Counted from the first letter of the stretch, positions 43,401 to 51,920 are shown. The stretch: 64,000 nucleotides of DNA from Planktophila sp965267775 (GCA_965267775.1 OZ254140.1:930001-994000), one strand, 5' to 3'. Notes: generated from the letters alone by a model not told the origin. Translations and numbers: made by a program.

Positions 43401-45711
43401 TTCCACCTGCCTGGCTTGCCGGGTAATTACCCCCAGGATTTCCGCCTTGGACAGTCGTAGAAGCAAATTTGGAATTTCCACCAACAGTAGCTGCACCGCC
43501 AGTCGAGCTGGCGCCAACTCCGCCGACGCCCACTGTGACGGCTTGAACTCCACTTAAAACTAGTCGGCCTTGTGTTAAGACACCACCTCCAGATCCACCG
43601 CCTCCCGAGTTATACCCACCACCACCTCCGCCACCAACTATTAGGGCCGAGAGCGAGTTAACCGTGGAAGGAATTCTCCAACCCCCATTTGCCGTGATGT
43701 AAGTGCGGTAAAAGGTGCGAGTTGCATATGGATCAATGTTTGAAAGTGATGAAACCACATCAGCATCCCAGATTGTTGAATCAGTAATAGTCAGGTCGCT
43801 TGCTATACCGGCTCCTGGTACTTGGTTGTATGTTGTGGTACCGGTTCCTTCATTAAAATTCCAATAATTTAGGAGCCCTGCTGTTGAGGTTTCGTTGGAA
43901 TTCATATCTGCCGATACGCTTGCCGAACGGTCTGTATTCCAAATTCGAACTTCATCTAGAGAGCCCACGAGAGCTTGATAATTATTTGAACGCACTCCCA
44001 GATAAAGCGGGTTTGAGTTCGCTGCCTGAGTTGCTGGGCTGCAAGAAGAATCAATCGTGGAGCGAATTTGACCATTAATATAGATTTTGACATTGACGCC
44101 GTTTCGAACCAGTGCAACGTGCGACCATCTACCTGAAGTCACTTGTGTATCAGCCGGAAATTTTCCACCACCACCATCACAGTAGGCGCTTCCGCTGCCT
44201 ATGTAATAGATAATCTTTCCGCTATAAATCTGAATCAAATATGAGTTCTCAACGGCCGCAATAGTGCATGGCGCCGCTAAATCACATGTCGATGATGGCT
44301 TGACCCAAGCCTCTATAGACATAGTTGAAACTGTGCCAGGAATAATTGTGGTGGAATTGGATGCACTTACATACTTAGTTCCGGTTGTAGTAAGTGCCGT
44401 ATCAGTATCTCCCAATAAGTAGGGCGCCGTTACTGTGAGAGTTGCAGCTGAAGAATTTGAAGTTGAAACCAAGGTGCCGGCGGCATCCGTAACCACATAT
44501 CGATATTGGTTCCCATTCATATCTCGCGTAAACGTTGGAGTTGTATAAGAATCCGCGTTTGAACTAGGAATATCTGTCCACGATCCACCTGGAACGAGTA
44601 CCTGCCATTTCTTAGTGCGAGTAGCGCCAGAGATAGTTCCTAAAGTTGCTGCGGTGAATGTTGTCGTTGATCCGATAATTCCGGTTGCATTTGAAGGATT
44701 CGATGTAATTGAGATTACTGGGATGTATTTAATATAGACAACGCCATCACCACCCCGACCACCTGCGGTACGTCCATTGACACCATTTGTACCGCCACCA
44801 TTACATGCACCTCCACCACCACCACCACCACCGAGACTATTGGTGCCTGGTTGACCTGCATCGAAGCCAACATTTTGAGTGTGGTAAGCGCCGCGACCTC
44901 CGCCGCCGGTGCCGCCTGCTGCGCCACCGAAAGATGCATCGCCTTTAACATCGGTGCAGAGACCTCCACCTCCACCACCCACGAAGGTAAGTGATGTGCC
45001 GGTGAATGAAGTTGTGACACCTGCATATCCAGGTGAGTTCGCAGTGATTGATGACGGGCCTGAAATTTGTACGGCGTTTCTGCCGCCCTTGCTGTAATTG
45101 GTTGATCCCGTAAGTTGCGTGCCGTTCTGGCCACCGCTTCCTGCTGCTGCATAGTTCTCTGAAGATAACCAGCCAACTCCGCCGGCTCCACCACCTGCGC
45201 TGTAAGTCGTTCCATTAATTACAAATGAAGTTGTATTTCCAGAATAACTTCCGGTACCCGCAGTCCAAGAACCTCCCGCGCCACCAAGTCCAACAGTTGC
45301 AGTTCCGCTCACACCTCCTGCTACAGAGACTCCCGTTGCTTGGCGAACTTCACCACCACCGCCACCGCCTCCACCATCGGTTCCACCACCGCCGCCACCA
45401 CCAACTACGAGAATGTCGATTGCAGTCACGCCAGTTGGAACGGTCCAGGTTGTTCCAGTAGTGAACTTGAGAAGACAGAATGTGTTGACCTCAAAAGTTG
45501 CAGTTACATAAGTAGTTTCGCCGACTGCTGATGCACATGTTCCGCTTGATGTTGAAGATCCAACATTTCCCGCCGCTGCGTAGGCGGTAGGTAATTGCGA
45601 AGGCAGCGCTACCTGCAAGAGAGTAAGCGTGAGGATTGTTGCGAGAGAACGAGAAATACGCTTGCGGGATAGATGGCCCGCAGTAGCTAAGTAATTTCTC
45701 TTGAAAATCAT
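40462..45711 (-). CDS. Giant secreted glycine-rich protein with nested Lcl-like domain (paralogue 3)
   Basis: 1749 aa. Signal peptide to about residue 45 (TAYA). Order: glycine-rich block (about 90-334), Ig-like (335-432), LamG (434-627), second glycine-rich block (674-880), Ig-like domains (878-1075), MBG/YDG-like repeats (1076-1310), a domain of about 190 aa (about 1308-1497; GPGGGKVFYVA, GRYLEAAP, GGFTDWYVPNNTELALM) resembling Lcl/DUF1566, the continuation of an MBG repeat (TDAGTYTVKAS) and the shared C-terminal module ending SLTITP. The Lcl-like part interrupts an MBG repeat. No wall-sorting motif is seen. It is the first of the three giant genes in transcription order. Confidence 0.88.
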   Translation of the reverse strand: MIFKRNYLATAGHLSRKRISRSLATILTLTLLQVALPSQLPTAYAAAGNVGSSTSSGTCASAVGETTYVTATFEVNTFCLLKFTTGTTWTVPTGVTAIDILVVGGGGGGGTDGGGGGGGGEVRQATGVSVAGGVSGTATVGLGGAGGSWTAGTGSYSGNTTSFVINGTTYSAGGGAGGVGWLSSENYAAAGSGGQNGTQLTGSTNYSKGGRNAVQISGPSSITANSPGYAGVTTSFTGTSLTFVGGGGGGLCTDVKGDASFGGAAGGTGGGGRGAYHTQNVGFDAGQPGTNSLGGGGGGGGACNGGGTNGVNGRTAGGRGGDGVVYIKYIPVISITSNPSNATGIIGSTTTFTAATLGTISGATRTKKWQVLVPGGSWTDIPSSNADSYTTPTFTRDMNGNQYRYVVTDAAGTLVSTSNSSAATLTVTAPYLLGDTDTALTTTGTKYVSASNSTTIIPGTVSTMSIEAWVKPSSTCDLAAPCTIAAVENSYLIQIYSGKIIYYIGSGSAYCDGGGGKFPADTQVTSGRWSHVALVRNGVNVKIYINGQIRSTIDSSCSPATQAANSNPLYLGVRSNNYQALVGSLDEVRIWNTDRSASVSADMNSNETSTAGLLNYWNFNEGTGTTTYNQVPGAGIASDLTITDSTIWDADVVSSLSNIDPYATRTFYRTYITANGGWRIPSTVNSLSALIVGGGGGGGYNSGGGGSGGGVLTQGRLVLSGVQAVTVGVGGVGASSTGGAATVGGNSKFASTTVQGGNPGGNYPASQAGGTAITTASGTSGAGGAGAPSNITSGTAGGAGISSDVTTPSQTFGGGGGGGGWTASTGGGAGGNGGGGAGGITNSQAGKFGGANTGGGGGGGSASGTIGGFGGSGVVVVRWITASKPIFTQPTYDTTTAGLIDTITVSADPISPLTRSYRWQSSTDTGTTWSNISTGSGFTSQTYSTPTLETNTSGARYQYRVIVTDSDTVGLSIVDTSTAVYLTINPRISISGSYTTQKYGATHTDTFTAVTGTGTGNKTFTFTPNNRSGITWNSATANQATLTLARTLGPGTYYETMTATDTKGATNQYAIAIVVGKADTITVTSLARTDTYTGSALSFAPGYTITGLQNSDTVTSISWSYTGTENSASSFGPSTTKPVNAGSYQITPTAVISNSDSYTAVAYETSTLTINRATRTITGSISPSPLKFGSTGALSSTPSAGAGDGAVSYVTSTTDSCTVSSANLQAMKSTGSCAFTARIARGNNYESATSTLVSVNLIKADTLTVSVDAIAPVTYTGSPAAVSPTVTVTGLVSSNSISSNPVTINYVGLGASGSSCAQGGACAVGDTGPGGGKVFYVAATEQSWGRYLEAAPANWSGGADNQASNVTKWCEASPTIDGTTLSGFWNGLGLGYDNTYDTRLNVCTGGAIYNARAYRGGGFTDWYVPNNTELALMADSSVRTMIGLVNDLAKWGYWGSYQAADTGYIGSLVTSSWAIGATIKSESGKNYMRPIRAFSDGEVAIATYSSPPTDAGTYTVKASSLALTSGSLSDYQGVIYTDSSLLINRAQQLPLNIFMYGGTVGSPYLIVLQGGGGTGVVTETLTGTSSLTGCAVNNHYLTATEQKQGFCEVRVVKAGDRNYFSETQTVQLYFMAYLNNQPTGITGSGSTIALNGGTSLETSTIQAPSITGLSATTISLAGGGTFTITGTGFSGAITVKFWRNKTVSVTSSNGTSIDIPVSTIASIGATSGRIAVITAAGEGISVNSLTITP
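40465..41085 (-). repeat. Conserved C-terminal module, copy 3
   Basis: Paralogue 3 copy, with EQKQGFCEVRVVKAGDRNY, VQLYFMAY, TITGTGFSG, VKFWRNKTV and SLTITP. In places it matches copy 1 (TSIDIPV, RIAVITAAGE), in others copy 2 (TSLETST), a mosaic that could reflect gene conversion. Confidence 0.85.
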
Positions 45712-45720
45712 GATGGAGCG

Positions 45721-45749
45721 ATTTTAGGCGTTAGGTCTATCTATGGGAA
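45721..45749 (-). promoter_or_regulatory. Probable promoter of giant paralogue 3 (TTCCCA-17-TAAAAT)
   Basis: Minus-strand TTCCCA (45749-45744) and TAAAAT (45726-45721) are 17 bp apart, just beyond the rlmN stop. As in paralogue 2, nine bases separate the -10 from the ATG, predicting a nearly leaderless mRNA. Confidence 0.5.
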
Positions 45750-45755
45750 GTTTGG

Positions 45756-46877
45756 CTACTTTGCTGATTCGGTGGCGGCCAATTGGCCACAAGCGCCATC
45801 AATCTCGCGGCCGCGAGTATCGCGGACCGTTACGGGGACGCCATAGCTCTCAAGGACTCGGACGAATTCGGCCTCATCCTCACGACGAGACGCTGTCCAC
45901 TTAGATCCCGGAGTTGGATTCAGTGGAATCAAATTCACATGGGCTGCGCGATTCTTAAGCATGCGTCCTAGTAAATCAGCGCGCCATGCCTGATCGTTGA
46001 TATCGCGGATGAGCGCATACTCGATTGAATAACGACGTCCGGTCTTCTTCTCGTAGGCATCTGCTGCTGCAAGAATTTCACGAACTGGAAAACGGTTATT
46101 GATCGGCACGAGTGAATCACGAAGTTCATCGTCAGGCGTGTGAAGTGAAATCGCGAGAGTGCAGTTAATTCCCTCTTCCATCAACTTCTCAACGCCATTG
46201 ACCAAACCAACAGTTGAAACTGTGACAGAGCGGGCAGAGATTCCAAGACCATCTGGATTGGCATCGACGATGTTGTGAAGTGTGCGAATAACTGCGTTGT
46301 AGTTGGCAAGCGGCTCACCCATGCCCATGAAAACAATATTTGAAAGTCGTGTTGGGCCACCAGGAAGTTCACCATTTGCACATGCGCGAGCTGCAGCAAC
46401 AATCTGATCAGTAATCTCAGCAGCAGTCAGGTTTCTCTTGAGGCCACCTTGTCCGGTTGCACAGAATGGGCAGTTCATTCCACATCCTGCTTGAGAAGAA
46501 ATGCAGACAGTTACGCGATCTGAATATCGCATCAAAACAGATTCAACGAGCGTGCCGTCGTGTAACTTCCACAAATCTTTACGAGTCATTCCACCATCTG
46601 TTGTGCGAGTGGTAACGAGCTCCATCAACTGTGGTGTCAGCGCATCAGCAATTGCTTGGCGTTGATCTGCAGGAATATCAGTCCATGTCGATGGATCGTT
46701 ATTGAGATGAGAGAAATAGTGAGTTGCTACCTGTGCCGCGCGGAAAGGTTGAAGGCCAAGCTCTTTTGCGAAGTTCTTACGATCTTCAGGCGAGAAGTCA
46801 GCAATGTGCTTTGGTGCCTTCTTCTTCTGAACTGGTTCGTCGAAGATTAATTTAAGTTCTTCGTTGGTGCGGCTCAT
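45756..46877 (-). CDS. rlmN: 23S rRNA / tRNA adenine C2-methyltransferase
   Basis: 373 aa from ATG 46877. RlmN is a radical SAM enzyme that methylates A2503 of 23S rRNA and A37 of some tRNAs. The [4Fe-4S] motif is C132-x3-C136-x2-C139 (GCGMNCPFCATGQGG), and the conserved C-terminal cysteine lies in IDGACGQLA. The frame extends to an ATG at 46925, but ATG 46877 overlaps the cdsA stop by four bases (ATGA) and starts a normal RlmN N-terminus, so it is preferred. Last gene of the rpsB operon. Confidence 0.96.
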   Translation of the reverse strand: MSRTNEELKLIFDEPVQKKKAPKHIADFSPEDRKNFAKELGLQPFRAAQVATHYFSHLNNDPSTWTDIPADQRQAIADALTPQLMELVTTRTTDGGMTRKDLWKLHDGTLVESVLMRYSDRVTVCISSQAGCGMNCPFCATGQGGLKRNLTAAEITDQIVAAARACANGELPGGPTRLSNIVFMGMGEPLANYNAVIRTLHNIVDANPDGLGISARSVTVSTVGLVNGVEKLMEEGINCTLAISLHTPDDELRDSLVPINNRFPVREILAAADAYEKKTGRRYSIEYALIRDINDQAWRADLLGRMLKNRAAHVNLIPLNPTPGSKWTASRREDEAEFVRVLESYGVPVTVRDTRGREIDGACGQLAATESAK

Positions 46878-47734
46878 AGCAGTCCTGAATCCTGTGCACG
46901 ACGCACGAGTTCGAGTGCGAGCCACAGAGTTGGAGCTGCATAAAGAATTGAGTCGATACGGTCGAGGACTCCCCCGTGACCAGGTAACAAGTCGCCCATA
47001 TCTTTGATCGCAAGATCGCGCTTAATTGCAGATTCAATGAGATCACCTGATGTTCCAGAAATAACTACAGCAAGACCAGCGAGAGCGCCGAGCCACATCT
47101 GCGCTTCGAGAATGTAATGGAAGGCGAGTGCTCCAGCAATCGTTGTAAAGACAATGGAGCCAATAAAACCTTCCCAGGTCTTCTTAGGTGAAATCCTTGG
47201 CGCCATCGTGTGCTTACCGAGCGCGAGGCCGGTGAAGTAGGCGAAGGTGTCGTTGCAAGCGATGAGAACTACAAAGGTCATCATCCGCTCGAATCCATTA
47301 TGTGGGCGGGCCAGGAGAATCAAGAAGCCAGCTAAGAAAGGAATATAGACAAGTGTCAGCGCGTATGCAGATGCGTTACGAATAAAGTGCTCTGGACCCT
47401 TTGGAAGAAGGAGCGCAAGCAACCAAGGAAGAGCGATTGCAGTAGCAACTGCTAAACCGTTTACTCCACCAAACCATGCGGCAGATGCCATTCCAACTGA
47501 TGCAAGAGTAAGTGCCGGAAAAGATAGATTGATATCTGCGCTCTTAAGAGCATTGACCATTTCGCGCACACCTAGAACCATTGCAAGGGCAACGATTCCA
47601 GCGAAAATGATACGGAAGTAGCTCAGTGAGAACCAGACAATTGCAAATAGAGTTACTGAGACACCAATTGAGGGAAGAAGTTTTCTTCCGGCACGCTTAT
47701 TAATCGCGTCATTGATGGCATGTAGATCAGACAT
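46874..47734 (-). CDS. cdsA: Phosphatidate cytidylyltransferase
   Basis: 286 aa multi-pass membrane enzyme making CDP-diacylglycerol, the precursor of bacterial phospholipids. About eight hydrophobic helices and the family signature near the C-terminus (SPKKTWEGFIGSIVF at about 188-202, HGGVLDRIDSILYAAP at about 254-269) are present. It lies 15 bp after frr and overlaps rlmN. Confidence 0.95.
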   Translation of the reverse strand: MSDLHAINDAINKRAGRKLLPSIGVSVTLFAIVWFSLSYFRIIFAGIVALAMVLGVREMVNALKSADINLSFPALTLASVGMASAAWFGGVNGLAVATAIALPWLLALLLPKGPEHFIRNASAYALTLVYIPFLAGFLILLARPHNGFERMMTFVVLIACNDTFAYFTGLALGKHTMAPRISPKKTWEGFIGSIVFTTIAGALAFHYILEAQMWLGALAGLAVVISGTSGDLIESAIKRDLAIKDMGDLLPGHGGVLDRIDSILYAAPTLWLALELVRRAQDSGLL

Positions 47735-47749
47735 AGGAAAGTTCGAAGC

Positions 47750-48313
47750 TTAAACCTCGAGGAGCTCAGCTTCCTTATGCTTCAAGAGTTCATCAATCTT
47801 CACAACGTGATCAGATGTGATCTTTTCAAGTTCCTTCTCACCACGTGAGAGGTCATCCTTTGAAATCTCGCCATCCTTCTCTGCCTTCTCCATCGCCTCT
47901 TTTGCAGCGCGACGGATATTGCGCATTGATATCTTTGAATCTTCAGCCTTGGTCTTCGCAACTTTGATGTAATCCTTACGACGCTCTTCTGTCAATTGTG
48001 GGAGTGCTACGCGGATAACTGATCCATCTGATGCTGGATTTACACCGAGATCTGAATCGCGAATCGCCTTCTCGATAGATGCCATCGCACCCTTATCGAA
48101 TGGAGAGACCAATGCGAGGCGGTTCTCAGGAATCTGAATAGATGCAAGTTGAGAGAGTGCGGTGTATGTACCGTAGTAATCAACCATGATCTTGTTGAAC
48201 ATACCTGGGTGTGCACGACCTGTGCGGATAGCTCCGAAGTCATCCTTTGCAACTTCAACAGCCTTAGCCATCTTCTCTGTTGCCTCTTTGAGTGAGGTTG
48301 CTACATCTGCCAT
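47750..48313 (-). CDS. frr: Ribosome recycling factor
   Basis: 187 aa, family length. It splits post-termination ribosomes together with EF-G. Conserved features are IRTGRAHPGMFNKIMVDYYG (about 30-49), SIEKAIRDSDLGVNPASDG and LPQLTEERRKDYIKVAK. It lies in the usual tsf-pyrH-frr-cdsA order. Confidence 0.98.
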   Translation of the reverse strand: MADVATSLKEATEKMAKAVEVAKDDFGAIRTGRAHPGMFNKIMVDYYGTYTALSQLASIQIPENRLALVSPFDKGAMASIEKAIRDSDLGVNPASDGSVIRVALPQLTEERRKDYIKVAKTKAEDSKISMRNIRRAAKEAMEKAEKDGEISKDDLSRGEKELEKITSDHVVKIDELLKHKEAELLEV

Positions 48314-48345
48314 GGTTTTCTCTCTTCTTACTCTCGTGGCTCTCG

Positions 48346-49068
48346 TTAGTTAACGAGAGTTCCAATCTTTTCACCGCGGACAGCGCGACCAATATTGCCG
48401 TGTGACATTAAGTCAAAGACGACGATTGGGAGCTTGTTTTCGCGACAGAGGCTAAATGCTGCAGCATCTGCAACAGCGAGTGACTTCTGAAGAACTTCGT
48501 CATATGAAATCTCATCAAATTTAATTGCGTTCTTATCCTTACGAGGATCTGCGTTATAGACGCCATCCACGCCAGACTTTGCGAGCAAGAGTGCATTTGC
48601 ACCGATCTCAAGTGCGCGCTGAGCTGCGACTGTATCTGTTGTAAAGAATGGCATTCCTGCACCTGCGCCGAAAATTACTACGCGACCCTTTTCAAGGTGG
48701 CGGATTGCGCGAAGTGGAATGTAAGGCTCTGCGACCTGTCCCATTGTGATTGCTGTCTGAACGCGGGTATCGACACCTTCGCGCTCAAGGAAATCTTGAA
48801 GAGCTAAACAGTTCATTACTGTTCCGAGCATGCCCATGTAATCGGCACGTGCGCGCTGCATTCCGCGCTCTGAAAGTTCTGCGCCACGGAAGAAGTTACC
48901 GCCACCGACAACGATGGCTACCTCTACTCCCCCACGAACAACATCTGCGATCTGCTTTGCAACATCAACAAGTACGTCCGGATCGAGACCGACGCCCTTG
49001 CCTCCACCAAAAACTTCTCCCGAAAGCTTAAGGAGCACCCTCTGATATGAACCGCGGGTTCCTGTCAT
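48346..49068 (-). CDS. pyrH: UMP kinase
   Basis: 240 aa amino-acid-kinase-fold enzyme making UDP from UMP. The start RVLLKLSGEVFGG (about 9-21), VVGGGNFFRGAEL (about 53-65), FFTTDTVAAQRALEI and GVDGVYNADPRKDKNA are characteristic. It lies 32 bp after tsf. Confidence 0.98.
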   Translation of the reverse strand: MTGTRGSYQRVLLKLSGEVFGGGKGVGLDPDVLVDVAKQIADVVRGGVEVAIVVGGGNFFRGAELSERGMQRARADYMGMLGTVMNCLALQDFLEREGVDTRVQTAITMGQVAEPYIPLRAIRHLEKGRVVIFGAGAGMPFFTTDTVAAQRALEIGANALLLAKSGVDGVYNADPRKDKNAIKFDEISYDEVLQKSLAVADAAAFSLCRENKLPIVVFDLMSHGNIGRAVRGEKIGTLVN

Positions 49069-49100
49069 GAGAGTGCTCCTTTTCGCTTTTAGAAAGTGTA

Positions 49101-49928
49101 TTACTGGCCGACGCGGAAGCGGTGGAATGCCTTAACGGCGGTTCCTGCTTCGTCAAGAATCTGCTGAACAGTCTTCTTTGCATCCTTTGCGAAAGCCTGC
49201 TCGAGAAGTGAAACTTCCTTTACAAACCCTGTGATGCGACCTTCAACGATCTTTGAAAGCGCAGCTTCTGGCTTTCCTTCTGCCTTTGCTGTCTCTTCTG
49301 CAACGCGACGCTCGTTCTCAATAAGGTCAGCTGGGACCTCATCGCGATTAACGAACTTAGGTGCAAATGCTGCGATGTGCTGTGCAACGTCGCGGCCAAC
49401 TTCTGCTGCTTCCTTAGCAAGTGAGACGAGAACGCCCACCTGTGGTGGAAGGTCAGGAGATGTCTTGTGAAGGTAGAGACCAACTGGACCGTTGATTACT
49501 GCAACGTTGCGGATCTCAATCTTCTCACCGAGTGTTGCGTTTCCTTCGTCGATAACTTCCTGAACAGTCTTACCTGTTGAAGTCTTTGCTGCAAGGAATG
49601 AAGCAACATCTGGAGTCTTAACCTCGAGAAGTGTTGCTACGAGATCATCACCAAGTGCGATAAATCGCTCGCCCTTTGCAACGAAGTCAGTCTCACAGTT
49701 GAGCTCAAGCATTACGCCAGTCTCGCCTGAAACCTTTGCAACAACGAGACCGTTTGAAGTCAAACGACCTTCGCGCTTTGTAACGCCCTTAAGGCCCTTT
49801 ACGCGAATGATTTCGACAGCCTTGTCGTAATCACCATCTGCTTCATCAAGTGCCTTCTTGCAATCGAGCATTCCTGCTGCAGTTGCTTCGCGAAGACGCT
49901 TTACATCATCTGCTGTGTAGTTAGCCAT
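49101..49928 (-). CDS. tsf: Translation elongation factor Ts
   Basis: 275 aa. It is the nucleotide exchange factor for EF-Tu. The N-terminal UBA-like part has LREATAAGMLDCKKALDEADGD-type sequence, and the core signature ELNCETDFVAKGERF is at about 74-88; HIAAFAPKFV marks the second subdomain. It is 5 bp after rpsB, almost certainly co-translated. Confidence 0.98.
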   Translation of the reverse strand: MANYTADDVKRLREATAAGMLDCKKALDEADGDYDKAVEIIRVKGLKGVTKREGRLTSNGLVVAKVSGETGVMLELNCETDFVAKGERFIALGDDLVATLLEVKTPDVASFLAAKTSTGKTVQEVIDEGNATLGEKIEIRNVAVINGPVGLYLHKTSPDLPPQVGVLVSLAKEAAEVGRDVAQHIAAFAPKFVNRDEVPADLIENERRVAEETAKAEGKPEAALSKIVEGRITGFVKEVSLLEQAFAKDAKKTVQQILDEAGTAVKAFHRFRVGQ

Positions 49929-49933
49929 TTGAA

Positions 49934-50725
49934 TTATGCCTCCGGTGTTACTGCAGGAGCTGCTTCTGGAGTAGCTGCCGCAAGAATTTCGTTTTCAAGT
50001 GCTGTTGTTGCCTTTTCAGCAGCTGCTGGAGCTACTGCTGCAGAGCGAGCCTTCAAGCCTTCTGCAATTGCATCTGTGATTACGCGTGTGAGAAGTTCGA
50101 TTGAACGAATCGCATCGTCGTTACCAGGAATCTTGTAATCAACTTCATCTGGATCGCAGTTTGTATCGAGGATCGCGATAACTGGAATACCAAGCTTCTT
50201 CGCTTCCTGAATTGCGAGGTGCTCCTTCTTTGTATCTACAACCCAGATAGCTGAAGGAAGCTTTGTCATGTTACGGATACCGTCAAGGTTCTTGAAGAGC
50301 TTCTCGCGCTCACGGCGGAGCATCAAGAGCTCCTTCTTTGTGAGGAGAAGATCGTTCTTCTCTTCGAGAGCTTCAAGCTCCTTGAGGCGCTGAATACGCT
50401 TCAACACTGTTGGGAAGTTTGTAAGCATTCCACCCAACCAACGCTCTGTAACTGTTGGCATGCCAACGCGAGCTGCTTGGTTGATGATTGGTGTATGTGC
50501 CTGCTTCTTTGTTCCGACGAACAAGATGTGTCCGCCCTTAGCAACAACATCCTTTGTGAAGGCATATGCCTGATCGATCAAAGGAAGTGATTGCTGGATA
50601 TCGATGATGTAGATGCCATTGCGTTCTGTGAAGATAAAACGCTTCATCTTTGGATTCCAACGACGAGTCTGGTGTCCGAAGTGGACTCCGCTGTCGAGGA
50701 GTTCGCGCATTGTTACTGATGCCAT
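49934..50725 (-). CDS. rpsB: 30S ribosomal protein S2
   Basis: 263 aa. Hallmarks are LLDSGVHFGHQTRRWNPKM (about 9-27), GTKKQAHTPI and NTDCDPDxVDY-type sequence (TNCDPDEVDYKIPGNDDAIR). The C-terminal 35 or so residues are an Ala/Pro/Glu-rich tail. It heads rpsB-tsf-pyrH-frr-cdsA-rlmN. The ATG is nine bases after AAGGAG, and a strong hairpin lies just before that site. Confidence 0.98.
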   Translation of the reverse strand: MASVTMRELLDSGVHFGHQTRRWNPKMKRFIFTERNGIYIIDIQQSLPLIDQAYAFTKDVVAKGGHILFVGTKKQAHTPIINQAARVGMPTVTERWLGGMLTNFPTVLKRIQRLKELEALEEKNDLLLTKKELLMLRREREKLFKNLDGIRNMTKLPSAIWVVDTKKEHLAIQEAKKLGIPVIAILDTNCDPDEVDYKIPGNDDAIRSIELLTRVITDAIAEGLKARSAAVAPAAAEKATTALENEILAAATPEAAPAVTPEA

Positions 50726-50744
50726 GGCGGCACGCTCCTTCTTA

Positions 50745-50769
50745 GGTTTTCGCGCATGCGCGAAGAACC
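50745..50769 (-). promoter_or_regulatory. Hairpin in the rpsB leader, next to the ribosome binding site
   Basis: A perfect 16-base palindrome TTCGCGCATGCGCGAA (50749-50764) is extended by GGTT/AACC with one bulged base. In the mRNA this is a stem of about ten pairs with a CAUG loop, ending a few bases before AAGGAG (S2 ribosome binding site). Autogenous control by S2 is known in other bacteria; here it is inference. The rest of the 262-bp xerC-rpsB gap shows no gene. Confidence 0.55.
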
Positions 50770-50923
50770 CGCTCGGTTAATGGCTTAACGATTTGTTAGG
50801 CCCGTCGCACCTACAACGCCGACCAGTTTGACCTGGACCGAAGTGGCTTTCATTCCCCGCAAGCAGTTCATGAATAAGTGCTGAGATGTCACAAATCTTC
50901 CGATCTGTGCAGAGGTGAGTCTA

Positions 50924-50946
50924 CCTGAGCGTGGGCCATGCTCAGG
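50924..50946. other. Near-perfect 23-base inverted repeat between xerC and rpsB
   Basis: Arms CCTGAGC and GCTCAGG flank a self-complementary core, giving pairing across almost the full 23 bases. It starts about 40 bases after the xerC stop. There is no T-run on either side, so it may be a U-less terminator, an operator for the rpsB promoter, or both. Confidence 0.4.
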
Positions 50947-50987
50947 ACCGGCGCTAGCCAGTCAATTTAGAAGGGCAAGCCGTTGAA

Positions 50988-51896
50988 TTAGGCGCGAGGG
51001 TGGGCCTGTTTGAAAGCCTGGCGGAGGCGATCAGTGGAAACGTGGGTATAAATCTGAGTTGTAGCCAGGGATGAGTGGCCGAGTATCTCTTGAACTGTGC
51101 GAAGGTCGGCGCCACCTTCTAATAGGTGGGTGGCAGCTGAATGGCGAAGTGCATGCGGCCCCATTCTCTCGACGCCTTCAAGGGCTGAGAGCGCTTCATA
51201 CACAATGGTGCGAACTGCGCGCTGATCAATGCGCTTGCCTCTCGCCCCTAGAAAGAGAGCTCGTCCAGATTTATCGTTAGCTAATTCATTGCGAGCACCA
51301 TTGATATATGTATTGAGAGCCTTAACCGCAGGTGCCCCCATCGGAATCATCCGCTCTTTATTTCCCTTACCCAATACTCGAATTGTGTTGCGGTGAAAAT
51401 CGAGATCTTCTAAATCAAGACCACAGACTTCAGAGACACGAGCGCCTGTTGCATAAAGCAATTCAACGAGTGCAACATCCCTGATAGAGGTGGGAGTATC
51501 AAACTCTGCCGCTCTTGTGGCCATGGAATCAATTGCTGTAACAGCATCACCCTGAGTTAAAACACCAGGAAGAGTGTGATGCGATTTAGGTGTAGCAAGT
51601 GTTGCTCCTACATCTACCGCCATATATCCACGCTTTGTCGCCCACTTAGTAAAGAGGCGAATTGAGACAGCTCGACGAGAGAGAGTTGTTCTCGCTCCCC
51701 CGCGCACCTGTTGAGTCGCAAGCCATGAGCGGATCAATTGAAGGCTCACATCAACAATCTCTGTCACGCCATTATGAGCAAGGTGTTCGATAAAGGAATC
51801 TAAATCCCCGAGATAGGCACGAACGGTGTGAGTTGAGAGGGCTTTCTCATTGATGAGATAGTGCGAATAGGCGTCGCGGATCTCATCGAATGACAT
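50988..51896 (-). CDS. xerC: Tyrosine recombinase, XerC/XerD type
   Basis: 302 aa, the standard Xer length. An N-terminal SAM-like DNA-binding domain (about 1-90) precedes the catalytic domain with Arg153 (LLYATGARVSEV), Lys177 or Lys180 (GKGNKER), His248 and Arg251 (HALRHSAATHLLE), His274 (ILGHSS) and nucleophile Tyr283. Xer enzymes resolve chromosome dimers at dif. A location before rpsB is common for xerC in Actinobacteria, and no integrase-like neighbours are seen, so a housekeeping role is likely. Confidence 0.93.
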   Translation of the reverse strand: MSFDEIRDAYSHYLINEKALSTHTVRAYLGDLDSFIEHLAHNGVTEIVDVSLQLIRSWLATQQVRGGARTTLSRRAVSIRLFTKWATKRGYMAVDVGATLATPKSHHTLPGVLTQGDAVTAIDSMATRAAEFDTPTSIRDVALVELLYATGARVSEVCGLDLEDLDFHRNTIRVLGKGNKERMIPMGAPAVKALNTYINGARNELANDKSGRALFLGARGKRIDQRAVRTIVYEALSALEGVERMGPHALRHSAATHLLEGGADLRTVQEILGHSSLATTQIYTHVSTDRLRQAFKQAHPRA

Positions 51897-51920
51897 GGTT
51901 AAAGTTTAAGACCCAAGCCC

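Noticed and set aside
50988..51896. xerC as part of an integrated mobile element
   Set aside because: No attachment-site repeats, tRNA target, excisionase or phage genes are nearby, and the position before rpsB is common for chromosomal xerC.
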